Both the position numbers and the translations under genes were made by a program. Shown here one piece after another: positions 7,831-18,100 of a DNA stretch of 64,000 bases. Within the stretch, counting starts at the first letter, position 1. Each line of letters opens with the position of its first letter. The stretch is from CAVSWT01 sp963782985 (GTDB taxonomy: Bacteria > Bacteroidota > Ignavibacteria > Ignavibacteriales > Ignavibacteriaceae), in the NCBI GenBank assembly GCA_963782985.1, contig CAWALU010000005.1:124001-188000 (forward strand), read 5' to 3'. The notes under the pieces were generated by a model, which was not told the DNA's origin, searched no databases, and saw nothing but the letters and a program-made list of their open reading frames with translations.

Positions 7831-10800
7831 TTGTCATTGTCAAAGAAAATTTTTAATACAGCATTTTTATTTCCCGCCTTAATTTTTATACTATGTATAT
7901 CAATAAATGTGAAAGCGCAGATAGAATGGCGGGAAGCTGAAAGTCAGCATTTCCATATTCTCTACAGAAGCTCTCACTCACACCTCGTATCTCATATATT
8001 AAACTCTGCTGAAAATTCGCTTTCAAAATTGAGGGAGATTTTTGATTATACTCCAAAAGAAAAAATAATAATTAATACTTACGATGTTTATGATTTTGGT
8101 TTTGCCGCTGCCACGGCTGTGCCGAATAATTTTATTCGATTAGAAATAGAGCCGTTGGAATCAGGATACGAAGCTATTTTATTTAACGAGAGATTTCAGT
8201 GGTTATTGAATCACGAACTCGTTCATATTGTTGTGAATGATAATCCCTCAAAAGTTGAGAAATTTTTTAGGTCAATATTTGGAAAAGTAATACCCGAACA
8301 AATACAACCGACTACTATTCTTTATAGTCTCCTTACAAATTACGACCGCTATACCCCGAGATGGCATCAGGAGGCGATTGCGGTTTTTATTGAAACCTGG
8401 CTGGGCGGGGGCTTTGGACGATCCTTAAGCAATTTTGATGAAATGTATTTTAGAGCAATGGTTAATGAAGCAAAAGATTTTCCAACAGATACGGAATTGG
8501 AAACCATACAAAGTCACAACTCGTTTTTGCTTGAAAATATTTTTTATTTGTACGGCACAAGATTCATCACTTACCTGTCTGTTAATTACGGCGAGCAAAA
8601 AGTAATTGAGTGGTATAAAACAAAACCCGGCGAATTTTATAAAAGTTTTTCAGGAAGATTTGAAGATGTATTTGGCGTTGATTTGGAAGACGCCTGGGAA
8701 TCTTTTTCTAATTCTGAAAAAGAATTTCAATTTAAAAATATTAGTAAAATACAAACTTCGCCCTTAACAAAAATTAATCAGTTGCTCGGAGAGCATACAG
8801 GCTGGGTCTCTCAGCCGTTCTATTCCCCGCAGAGAAATTCAATTTTGTTTGCTTACCACAAGCCCCATAATCTTGCAGGCATTCAGGAATTAAATTTGCT
8901 TACTCACAAGCAAAATAAAGTCGGCGATCTTCAAACGCCCAGCATTTATCAAGTTGCGTCTTCCGCCTACGATAAAAATTTAGAGGTTCTTTATTACACC
9001 ACAAATAATAATCAGCTGTTTAGAGATTTATGCGAACTTGATTTAAAAACCGGCGAGGAAAAAATGTTATTTGAAAATTGCCGGATGGGCGACATAACAG
9101 TTTCCCCTTCAACGCACGAGCTTTGGGGCATTCGGCATTCAAGCGGGCATGGAACTTTGGTTTATTCGCCTTATCCTTTAAACAATTTAATCGATGTAAT
9201 TTCTTTTGATATTGGCGATGATTTGCAGCAGCTTTCCGTTAGTCCCGACGGTAATTTTATAGCGGCTATATTACATAAAACAAATGGCGAGCAAAGTTTA
9301 ATTTTAATTGATTCAGAAAAATTAAAAGCAGGAGAAACTTTTAAATATTTAACTATTACAAGCAAAGGCTCGCCGGAAAATCCATCGTGGAGCGCAGGTG
9401 GAAAAGAAATTTATTGGAGCGCTTATACAAACGGCGTTTCAAATATTTATAAAACAAACGCCCAAGATTTAAAGCCCATCCCTTTAAGCAATGTTTTAGT
9501 TGGTTTGTTTAAACCAGTTTATCTCTCAAAAGATTCTTTATTTGCTTTTGAGTTTACTTCGGATGGATTTATGCCTGTTACAATCCCCAACAAACCAGTA
9601 GAACATCTTTCCGCAATCAAATATCTCGGTGAAAAAATAATTGAAAAAAATCCTGAAGTTCAACAGTGGAATATTTCAGCCGACAAGGTTGATAAATACA
9701 GCATCCCAATTAAAGCCGGTAAAACGTATAACAGTTTTTCTAATTTAGAGATTTTAACTTTTGTTCCCATAATAACCGGGTTTCAAAAACAAAAAGCGCT
9801 CGGTATTTTTGCGCGTATTTCCGATCCTTTATTTTATCATGATATTACTTTGGAAGCCGCCTATGCGCCGTTTAATGAAGTCCCCAAAATTCCTAAATAT
9901 CATGTTAGGTTTAAATATGAATTTAAAAAACAATTTACTATCGGGGTTGATTATAATGCGCCTGATTTTTATGATTTGTTTAATGAAAGAAAAAGAGGAA
10001 CCATCGGCACAAAATATAGAATTGGATATACGAACTATTGGGTGTATGACAATCCTTTAAAAATGAAACAGCAAACGGAAATTTCAATTTATACAAATAA
10101 TAAATTTTATAATGATAACTTGCTTGAAATTACCGAACCGGATTTTTTAGTAGCTCAAACAGTTTTCAATTCCCGCAACCTTAGAAAAAGTATCGGCAGT
10201 TCAGATTTTGAAAAAGGGAATGAGTTTAATATTACTGTTATGGCTTTTTCCGCCGACCCTGCCGACCCCCAATCATCGGCGCAATTTTTTGCCGAGTGGG
10301 ATAATTTTTCAACCTGGTTCGGCAAACACAATATTCTTCATTTTAAAACTGCAGGCGGTTATCATATTAAAAATAGACGCTTGATTCAATCAAAATTTTA
10401 TTTTGGCGGATTCGGAAATAGAATTATTGAAAATGAAGACGCAAAACAATTTAGAAAAGTATTTCGTTTTCCGGGCATCCCCATTTACAGTTTACCTGCC
10501 GATGAATTTGGAAAATTAATGATTGAAAATAATTTTCCTCCCATACGTTTTGGAAATCTACATCTCGGTTCCCAGATTGTTAATCATCTCGACGCCTCAA
10601 TTTATAGCCAGGCTTTAGTCGTCAATTCCATAGACGACAAAACATACGACGCCTACCTAACGCTTGGCAGCCAAATTAATATTGTATTTAAGCATTGGTT
10701 TAATCTTGAATCCACTTTATCCGCCGGCATAGCAAAAGCCTGGTACGGAAGCGAAAAATCATGGGAATGGTTTTTATCTTACAAACTTTTGAGAAACTAA
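7831..10800 (+). CDS. Secreted zinc-metallopeptidase-like protein with propeller and predicted barrel
   Basis: This 989-residue exported protein has a signal peptide ending in NVKAQ. Residues ~35-300 look like a peptidase-MA/gluzincin-type domain: NHELVHIVVND near 128-138 supplies an HExxH motif and RWHQEAIAVFIE about 60 residues later could supply the third, Glu, zinc ligand. Residues ~310-600 show repeated blade-like segments (VSPDGNFIAAI, NPSWSAGGKEIYWSA) as in TolB/WD40-like beta-propellers. The last ~350 residues are rich in alternating aromatic strands (such as RFKYEFKKQFTIGVDYN) and end in LSYKLLRN, suggesting an outer-membrane barrel. The start is a TTG at 7831 (another TTG at 7837); no ATG fits and no strong ribosome-binding site is seen. 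Substrate unknown. Confidence 0.75.
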   Translation: MSLSKKIFNTAFLFPALIFILCISINVKAQIEWREAESQHFHILYRSSHSHLVSHILNSAENSLSKLREIFDYTPKEKIIINTYDVYDFGFAAATAVPNNFIRLEIEPLESGYEAILFNERFQWLLNHELVHIVVNDNPSKVEKFFRSIFGKVIPEQIQPTTILYSLLTNYDRYTPRWHQEAIAVFIETWLGGGFGRSLSNFDEMYFRAMVNEAKDFPTDTELETIQSHNSFLLENIFYLYGTRFITYLSVNYGEQKVIEWYKTKPGEFYKSFSGRFEDVFGVDLEDAWESFSNSEKEFQFKNISKIQTSPLTKINQLLGEHTGWVSQPFYSPQRNSILFAYHKPHNLAGIQELNLLTHKQNKVGDLQTPSIYQVASSAYDKNLEVLYYTTNNNQLFRDLCELDLKTGEEKMLFENCRMGDITVSPSTHELWGIRHSSGHGTLVYSPYPLNNLIDVISFDIGDDLQQLSVSPDGNFIAAILHKTNGEQSLILIDSEKLKAGETFKYLTITSKGSPENPSWSAGGKEIYWSAYTNGVSNIYKTNAQDLKPIPLSNVLVGLFKPVYLSKDSLFAFEFTSDGFMPVTIPNKPVEHLSAIKYLGEKIIEKNPEVQQWNISADKVDKYSIPIKAGKTYNSFSNLEILTFVPIITGFQKQKALGIFARISDPLFYHDITLEAAYAPFNEVPKIPKYHVRFKYEFKKQFTIGVDYNAPDFYDLFNERKRGTIGTKYRIGYTNYWVYDNPLKMKQQTEISIYTNNKFYNDNLLEITEPDFLVAQTVFNSRNLRKSIGSSDFEKGNEFNITVMAFSADPADPQSSAQFFAEWDNFSTWFGKHNILHFKTAGGYHIKNRRLIQSKFYFGGFGNRIIENEDAKQFRKVFRFPGIPIYSLPADEFGKLMIENNFPPIRFGNLHLGSQIVNHLDASIYSQALVVNSIDDKTYDAYLTLGSQINIVFKHWFNLESTLSAGIAKAWYGSEKSWEWFLSYKLLRN

Positions 10801-10915
10801 TTCTTATTTTATAATTAATTTATTTGCCCAACAATTAATTTATAGTTTTGTATTTATAGCTAAAGCCGTATATTTTTGATGCTAACAATTTTCAAAAAGT
10901 AATAAAAGTAGAACA

Positions 10916-12220
10916 ATGAAATTTACTGAATTTAAAAAGAAAGTTGACGAAGAACTTAAAGCTGCGGAAGAAGATGGTTCAAGCGAACGCGCCCGAACTT
11001 TTGAGGCTATACTTGATATTGTTAAGCTCATAAATCAAACGCTAATACTTAACGACGTGTTAGATTTAGTTTTGAAAAATGCAATAAAAATTACCGACTC
11101 TGAACGCGGGTTTATTGTTTTAAGAAATTCATCCGGAAAACTTGAGTATAGTTTGGGCATTACTTCCGAAGGCGAAAAGCTTTCGCAGGAATCATTTGAT
11201 GTTAGCACAACCGTTGTTGATGACGTATTTGCAACCGGACGCTCGCGCTTTATTGAAGGCGCTCAAAGCGATACTAATCACGATCCCTCTAAAAGTATTT
11301 TGAAGCTTGATCTTCAAACAATACTTTGCTCGCCTTTAATTACTGAAGATAAAAAAATCGGAGTAATTTATGTGGACAGCAAGCATCTGCATAAAATTAA
11401 AGTAACTGAAATTACAAGTACGTTTGAAATTTTAGCAGGACAGGCGGCTATTGCAATTAGGAATGCGCAGCTATATAATGGACAGCTAAACGCTTATAAC
11501 GCATTGAATGAAGCTAATGTGCAGCTTATTCAATCTGAAAGGAAAGCTTTAAAATCAAGCATAGATTCTGAAATTGGGCAATCGCTGCAAGGGCTGGTGC
11601 ATTTGGCTTTGCTTGAAAATGAAAGTATGATGCGTATAATTGAAAAGGCGCAAAAAGAATTTAATAATAATACCCAGCAGGCTGATTTAATATTTTTTGA
11701 TCGCTTAATTCTTAAATCGCGCGTTGCAACCGACAGCATTCGCAACATTCAGAAATATGCCCAGGCTCTTTTGGAAACTTCAGTAATGAATTTGAACAAA
11801 GACAGCGGAGACTTGAATAAAACAATTCAGTCGGTTATCAGATACATCTCCCCGATGAAAAAATTTGCCGGTATAGTTTTTAAAACAGAGTTCAACAACA
11901 TTTCCATTTGTAGTTATGATTCTGAACAGATACAACATTTATTAGTAAATCTTTTTACTAACAGCGCCGATGCAAAAAAAGATGCGACCATAAGCATTAA
12001 AACTTCTGAACAAAAAAATAAAGTTTATGTGGAAGTTAAAGACGATGGTCCCGGAATACCTTTAAACAATTTCGAATCTTTATTCGGACTTCCCTCTACG
12101 GATAAAACCGGCTATGGATTATTTTTGTGTAAAAGTATTATTGAAAGACATTCCGGCGAAATTAAAATTGTAAACTATGATAAAGGAACCGCTATTCAAT
12201 TTTGGCTTCCTATAAAATAA
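10916..12220 (+). CDS. GAF-domain sensor histidine kinase, soluble
   Basis: This 434-residue cytoplasmic protein has a GAF domain at residues ~25-185 (ITDSERGFIVLRNSSGK through GVIYVDSKHL and AGQAAIAIRNAQLY) and a GHKL ATPase domain at ~330-434 with N box NLFTNSADAKKD, G1 box DDGPGIP and G2 box GYGLFLCKSI. There are no membrane segments, so it should sense an internal signal. The dimerisation region lacks a normal HE-x-x-x-P phospho-acceptor box; the only similar histidine lies in GLVHLALLEN. The next gene, another histidine kinase with a receiver domain, starts 5 bases after the stop, so the two may form one signalling pathway. Confidence 0.87.
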   Translation: MKFTEFKKKVDEELKAAEEDGSSERARTFEAILDIVKLINQTLILNDVLDLVLKNAIKITDSERGFIVLRNSSGKLEYSLGITSEGEKLSQESFDVSTTVVDDVFATGRSRFIEGAQSDTNHDPSKSILKLDLQTILCSPLITEDKKIGVIYVDSKHLHKIKVTEITSTFEILAGQAAIAIRNAQLYNGQLNAYNALNEANVQLIQSERKALKSSIDSEIGQSLQGLVHLALLENESMMRIIEKAQKEFNNNTQQADLIFFDRLILKSRVATDSIRNIQKYAQALLETSVMNLNKDSGDLNKTIQSVIRYISPMKKFAGIVFKTEFNNISICSYDSEQIQHLLVNLFTNSADAKKDATISIKTSEQKNKVYVEVKDDGPGIPLNNFESLFGLPSTDKTGYGLFLCKSIIERHSGEIKIVNYDKGTAIQFWLPIK

Positions 12221-12225
12221 AATTT

Positions 12226-13752
12226 ATGAATGAAATTTTAAATAAATATTTTTTGCTGCTTTATGATTCAATTCATTTTCCTATTCAGATTATTAATGAA
12301 GATGGAAATGTAGTATTTGTAAATAAAGCTTTTACATTTCAATGGGGCTACAATATTAAAGAGCTTAAAGAATATTCTGTCTTTTATGATTCGGAACTAA
12401 AGCACAGCGGCGCTCTTGCTGAAATTAAAAATGTATTTGAAAATAAAAATTTTGTCTTTACCGAAAATTATTCCGACTCTCTTTTAAAAGCCAAAGAAAT
12501 TACTCTTCCTTTATTCAGAACAAAAATTTTTCACATTAGCGACGGCAATGAGAACTTTGTGGCGCTGTTCCATGAAGATCAAACTGAAATGATTTTAACG
12601 GAAGAGGAAGTTAAAAAAGCCCGTGACGGATACAAGGAAGCGGAAAGATTAAAAAATACTTTTTTAAATGTTCTTTCACACGAGCTTCGCACGCCTTTAA
12701 ATATTGTTTTAGGTTACACTTCAATAATTAAAGATAGCATGAAAGATAAAATTACCGCAGAGGATAAAATTTATCTTGATAATTTATACAGCGGCAGCGA
12801 ACGGTTATTCAAAAGCATCACTCAAATGCTGGAGTTTGCGCAGCTGGAAGCCGGCAATTACAAAGTTAATATTGAACCTTTGGAGCTTACCACTTTAATT
12901 TATAATTGCCTTGAAGGAATTAGAAAAACAGCGAATGAAAAAAAAATCGATTTAAAAACTCAATTCAGAAAAAAATCTGTTTTTGTAGACGCCGATGTGC
13001 AGTGCGTTGAAAGCGCTATAAACAGCTTACTAAATAATGCAGTTAAGTTTACGCGGCAGGGATTTATAGAAATAGAAGTTGATACATTTGAAGATCGCCA
13101 GCTGGCTATTTGCCGAGTGAAAGATTCTGGCGTGGGAATTTCCACGGAATATTTAGATCATCTTTTTCGTCCCTTCAGTCAGGAAGATTTAAACATCGGA
13201 AGATTTTTTGAAGGAAACGGTTTAGGCTTAGCTTTGTCAAAAAGATATATTGAAAAATTGGGCGGATCGCTTTTAGTTGATAGCATAAAAGGCGTGGGCT
13301 CTACTTTTTCTTTTACTCTTCCGCTTTCTGAAAATTTAAATAAACGCGAACAAAATCTTGACCAGGATTCAGACAAAAAGATTCAAAATATTTTTATGCT
13401 TGACGATACAAATGAGTCATACGAACTATTAACTGCCTTCTTAAAAAATAAATTTAATATTACTTCTAAAAATTTTAGAGAATTTAATATTGATGATTTA
13501 AATGACAAAAATTTTGAGTTCATTATTTTTGACGTTAATCAGAATCACTGGGAACAGTCTATTTTAATTGTTCAGGATATTAAAAAACACGATAAATTCA
13601 ACCGCCCTTTAGTGGTAATATCAAGCGTTTTTTCAGAAGAAAGAATTAATGAGTTTTATAAGGCGGGCGCAAATAAATTTTTAGTTAAACCATTTAATAA
13701 ATCTACCCTGGTGGATGCATTGGAAGAAATTTCGCCCAAAGCTATTAGTTAA
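12226..13752 (+). CDS. PAS hybrid histidine kinase with C-terminal receiver
   Basis: This 508-residue soluble kinase has a PAS-like domain (residues ~10-120), an H-box (FLNVLSHELRTPLNIVLGY, near 145), a HATPase domain with NSLLNNAVKF, KDSGVGIS and GNGLGLALSK, and a C-terminal receiver-like domain (~380-505). The receiver has an acidic LDD pair, a likely acceptor Asp in FIIFDVNQ, the VVISS segment and the conserved Lys in LVKPFN. The ATG at 12226 is preferred over the in-frame TTG at 12202, which would overlap the upstream gene. The phosphate may pass on within this protein or to a separate regulator not in the window. Confidence 0.9.
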   Translation: MNEILNKYFLLLYDSIHFPIQIINEDGNVVFVNKAFTFQWGYNIKELKEYSVFYDSELKHSGALAEIKNVFENKNFVFTENYSDSLLKAKEITLPLFRTKIFHISDGNENFVALFHEDQTEMILTEEEVKKARDGYKEAERLKNTFLNVLSHELRTPLNIVLGYTSIIKDSMKDKITAEDKIYLDNLYSGSERLFKSITQMLEFAQLEAGNYKVNIEPLELTTLIYNCLEGIRKTANEKKIDLKTQFRKKSVFVDADVQCVESAINSLLNNAVKFTRQGFIEIEVDTFEDRQLAICRVKDSGVGISTEYLDHLFRPFSQEDLNIGRFFEGNGLGLALSKRYIEKLGGSLLVDSIKGVGSTFSFTLPLSENLNKREQNLDQDSDKKIQNIFMLDDTNESYELLTAFLKNKFNITSKNFREFNIDDLNDKNFEFIIFDVNQNHWEQSILIVQDIKKHDKFNRPLVVISSVFSEERINEFYKAGANKFLVKPFNKSTLVDALEEISPKAIS

Positions 13753-13770
13753 TCTTTTTTGGGGAATGTT

Positions 13771-14433
13771 ATGGAAAAAACTTTTGTTAAACTTTGGGGA
13801 CAATTCTTCAACAATAAAAAAATTAGAAATGAATTTTTTATAACCTTAATACTATTAATAACAACTCTTTTTTTATTTACTCGCTTTTTAATTTTTGTTG
13901 AAGGAAGAAAAGGCGTAGTATTAAACGATCCCATACTTTCATTGTTTAATCCTATAAATACAAATTGGATTACGTTTGCATTAATTTATGTTTCGATTTT
14001 AACTGCAATTTTTTCACTTCTAAAAAATCCTAATAAACTTACGCTTGCTTTTCAATCATATATTTTGCTGGTGATTATAAGAACCGCCGCAATGTATTCA
14101 GTTCCGTTAGATCCGCCCGCTACTATGATTTCACTAATAGACCCGTTTGTAAAATATTTTGGAACGGGTATTCAAATGAATAAAGATTTCTTTTTTTCAG
14201 GACATACTGCTACGCTATTTTTACTTTTTTTAGTGAGCGAAAATAAAAAGCTTAAATTAATTTTTTTAGTTTGCAGCTTGGCGGTGGGATTATCAGTATT
14301 GTTGGCTCACACACATTACACGGTTGATGTAATTGCGGCGCCGTTTTTTGCTTACGGCGTTTACAGAATTGCTTTTTTATTAAGAGGTAAAATTTTATTG
14401 ACTCAAAAATTATTTAGGGATAATAATGACTGA
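13771..14433 (+). CDS. PAP2-type membrane phosphatase / sphingomyelin-synthase-like protein
   Basis: This 220-residue polytopic membrane protein carries the two late motifs of the PAP2 superfamily in the form typical of its sphingomyelin-synthase-like branch: FFFSGHTATLF near residue 140 and LLAHTHYTVDVIAAPFFAYG near 175-195. The two histidines and the Asp would form the active site for phosphate-ester transfer or removal on a lipid. The ATG at 13771, with GGGG at 13761-13764, is preferred to the in-frame TTG at 13759. It follows the hybrid kinase by 18 bases and overlaps the next small gene by 8. The lipid substrate is unknown. Confidence 0.78.
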   Translation: MEKTFVKLWGQFFNNKKIRNEFFITLILLITTLFLFTRFLIFVEGRKGVVLNDPILSLFNPINTNWITFALIYVSILTAIFSLLKNPNKLTLAFQSYILLVIIRTAAMYSVPLDPPATMISLIDPFVKYFGTGIQMNKDFFFSGHTATLFLLFLVSENKKLKLIFLVCSLAVGLSVLLAHTHYTVDVIAAPFFAYGVYRIAFLLRGKILLTQKLFRDNND

Positions 14434-14764
14434 AATTAATAAGGATGAGATTTCTACAATTACAAATTTCATTTCAAATGAATTTAGTATTTCAGGATTT
14501 ACATCCGTTATCTCTTCGGAAAATTTTGATTCCCTAAATCAATTAAAAGAATATTTAACTAAAAAAATTTCCGAACTGATGGATAATAATTTTGACAAGC
14601 TGATTAATATGCTTTACAGAATTGATGTTCATGAAGAAAAGGTGCAAAAGGCATTCATCGTAAAAGAGAAAAAAAATATTCCCGAAATAATTGCCGCCTT
14701 AATTATTGAAAGGCAGCTTCAAAAAATTGAGCTGCGGAAAAGATTTAAGGAGAGAAAAATTTAA
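14426..14764 (+). CDS. Hypothetical 112-residue protein
   Basis: I do not recognise a family. The product is small, charged and predicted mostly helical, without membrane segments; its C-terminal third (IIERQLQKIELRKRFKERKI) is strongly basic. The start overlaps the PAP2-type gene by 8 bases, so its translation is probably coupled to it and it closes a likely four-gene unit with the two histidine kinases. Confidence 0.7.
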   Translation: MTEINKDEISTITNFISNEFSISGFTSVISSENFDSLNQLKEYLTKKISELMDNNFDKLINMLYRIDVHEEKVQKAFIVKEKKNIPEIIAALIIERQLQKIELRKRFKERKI

Positions 14765-15116
14765 GCAATTCTTACAGGTAGTATTTTCAATTTCTTCTTC
14801 AAATTTCCGCTTTGTAAAATAAATATTAGAAAATCACTTAAAGCCTCTTCGTTTTTAATTTTATTACGATATTAAGTTTAACTTTTTCAGCATAAAAATT
14901 GATACTCCGTAAGAGTAAGTTTCTAAGTATTTAATTCGATAATAATAAATAAAAAATGTTTGATCCGTTCAGATTGAATTAGAATTAGCGGGTAAAATTT
15001 TTGTAAAAATTTAGGTGAATTTAACAGAAAGAAATTGTAACTTTTACAACTTTCATTGCGTACTTCATAAATTTAAAGTTTAGTAAATAATTGATATAAC
15101 AAATTAGGATAATATC
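14765..15116. other. Intergenic stretch, no gene seen
   Basis: These 352 AT-rich bases separate the PAP2/ORFan genes from the coiled-coil gene. No open frame of note, RNA gene or clear terminator hairpin was found. It presumably carries the promoter of the coiled-coil gene, but no confident -35/-10 pair stands out. Confidence 0.6.
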
Positions 15117-18100
15117 ATGGGACTTTTTAATTCAAAAGAATTAGACAAGCTTCGAGGCGAAAACGAAGAGCTAAAATCCAAGTTTCATTTTATGTATGAA
15201 AAAGAAGAAACGAGCAAACGCCTTGATGAAATGCTGCGTAAAAGGCGAGAAGAGCTTTCTAAAATTTATGAAGAAAAAAAGTATGCGCTGCTGGAAATTG
15301 AAACTATTAAAGACGAAGCGGAACAAAGAAGAGAACAGCTTCAGGAGCTAAACCAAAGAGCCTCTGAACTATACGAAATGAAAGAAGAACTTCAAACTAC
15401 AATACTTTCTTATTCTGAAAGAGCAAACGCAATTGAAAATGAGAATGGAGAAGCCGCTCAGCTTGATGACGAATCATTAAGTAAAATAAAAAACGCACAA
15501 GAAAAATTACGCTCGCTTGAAGAAAAAAGTAAAAAGCTGGAATCAGATCAAAAAGATGTAGAGAAGTTTATTCAGGAATTAAAACAAAATATCGAACATC
15601 TAAATAAAAAAGAGCAGAACATTTCTGAAAAACATGATAGGAAAAAAGCTGAGTTGAGAGAATTGGAAGAGGTGAAACAAAATCTTCTTAAAGAAAATTC
15701 AGAACGCCAAAAAAGGTTGATGGATGTTAGCTCTAAGGTGGCGGCGCTTGAAAGAGAAGAAGATATTTTAAGAAATTCCATTGACGTTAAAGTTAGAAAG
15801 ATGGACGATATTTCTAAAAATTTAAGACTGCTTGAAAGCGCTAAAGTTGAAGATAAAGAAAAGCTTACTTCGCTTAAAAGCGAGGAGCAGGAATTAAAAG
15901 ATAAAATTTCTGAACTTCGAAGCGAAGAAGCAGCGGTTAGAGAAAAATTTTCGTCTGAGTCGGATAGATTCTCTAATCTTCAAAACGAATTGAACGACAT
16001 AACTGAAAAGTTTGCAGAACAAAATAATAGCTTAGTTAATCTTAAAAATGATGAAGAGAGTTTAACTAAATCAATTGAAGAAAAAAATAATAAAATTGAA
16101 AAGCTAAACTTGAATCTGTCTGAGTTAAAACAGAACAACGAAATTGATGAAGAGAAATTAGTTTCATTAAAAAGGGAAGAAGAAATTCTCTCTAAAAATA
16201 TTTCCGACATGCAAAATGAACATGCAAAATTATTAAATGAAAATGAATCGGAAATTGAGCGCTCATCTAAAATAAAAACTGAACTGCAATCGCTTGAATC
16301 TAAAATTGAACAGCAAAATTCTAAATTACAAACTTTAATTATTGATGAAGAAAAATTAAGTAATGAGATTTTAGATAAACAAAAAGTTATAAAAGAGATT
16401 GACGATAAACTTTCAGCTTTAACGGAAACAAACATTGAAGACGCTGAACGCTTAAACAATTTTAAAATTAATGAAAGCGAGTTAATAAATAGAATTTCAT
16501 CTCTTCAAAAAAATGAAGAAGAATTAAAACAGCAGAATGAATTTGAGCAAAGCAAGAGTTTAGAAATAAAAGCTGAGTTGGACAAACTGGCTGCAAATTA
16601 CAGCGAGCAGAAAGAGAAGCTGAATGTACTTCATAAACAGGAAAAAGAAATTATACAACGCGTCGCCGCCTTGCATGAAGTAGAACAGCAGTTGAAACAG
16701 CATTATGATGAAGGCAGTTCTGTTGTTATTGAGAATAGGAAAAAACTGGAATCGCTTAATGCAGAGATATCTTCGGCTGAAGAAAAATTAGCGTCCATCA
16801 AAAGCGATGAGCGAGAAATTCTAAATAAAATTTCTCAGTTGCAATCGGAAGAAAGTAAGTTCAAAGAAATTTATTTGGAAAAGAAAAATATTCTCGAACA
16901 AATTCAAAAAAATATTCAATTCCTTGAAGAAGAGACTGAAAGGACAAGAGAAAATTTAGTTTCACTTACCGCGCAGGAAAAAAGTTTAACCGATAAAATA
17001 AATTTATTAAATATTGAAGAGCAAACATTAGCCGCTAAAATTGAGGATGAAAAGAAAGAGCTGGATGAAGTTCAATCAACGCTGCAAACCCTTTTAGACG
17101 AGCAGGAAACAGTAAAGAAAAATATTACCCAACTTAAAGATGAGGAAAATTTATTAGCGGAAAAAATACCCGCTCTTCATCAAGAAGAATATAGATTAAA
17201 GGAAGCTATATCATCCACGAATAATAAATTTTCAGAAGTAACTCAAAGCTTAAATATTTTGGAATCCGAATACAGTGAAATGAATGGCAAGGTTATTTCG
17301 CTAAAAGATGAAGAAGATATTATAAAAGGCAGAATTCAATTCCTTCTAAATGAAGAGAGAGGTAAACTCGGATTAATAAAAAAATTGGACAGTTCAATTT
17401 CGGAAAAAGAATCGGGTAAAATTGGATTGTATCAAAAGTCATCTGAACTTGAAAAGGAATTAGATGAGAAAAAAGATCAATTAATTAAAGTTAAAGAAGA
17501 ATACGAAAAATCTTTAGACGAAATAAATCAAAAAAGAAAAGAGCTTTATTCAGTTGATGAAGATTTAATTCTTAAAGAACAAAGACTTTCAAAAGTAAAT
17601 TCGGAACTGAGCGAATTGGACGAGCGTTCTAAAAATTTAAAACAAGAATCTGAAAATCTTGAAAAGGAAAATGAAGAATTAAATAAATTATTATTAGACG
17701 AAAAGGAAAAAGTCGCTACCGTAAAACAAGAAAATGAAAAAGTTTTTGAACTGCTATCGCTTTATGAACAAAGAAAAAAAGAAATTGAAAACAGCAGCAG
17801 CGATCTGGAAAATAAATTTTCCGCGATGTTTGAAAAGTATAATAATGATTTAAATGATATAAACAGAAAGAGAAGTATTCTTGAACAGGTTGTAAATAAA
17901 AAAGAAAAAGAAGTTGAAGAAAAAGATTTTGCATTAAATGAAAAATCAGCATTGCTGGAAGAAGCCGAACGTATGTTTAATATTAAGCAAGCTGAAATAG
18001 AAGCCGTCGAACAAATGCTGCAAAGTATTGACGAACAGAAAGAGCAAATAAAAAATGAACTTATAAAGATCGATGAAGAGTCAATTGAAAGGAAAAATTA

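Noticed and set aside
12202..12225. TTG start for the hybrid kinase overlapping the GAF kinase gene
   Set aside because: ATG at 12226 lies just after the upstream stop and fits the PAS start; the extra eight residues have no support.
15980..16459. 159-residue antisense open frame
   Set aside because: It lies opposite the coiled-coil gene and is composed of Ser, Phe and Leu runs that mirror its Glu/Lys codons; no ribosome-binding site or homology.
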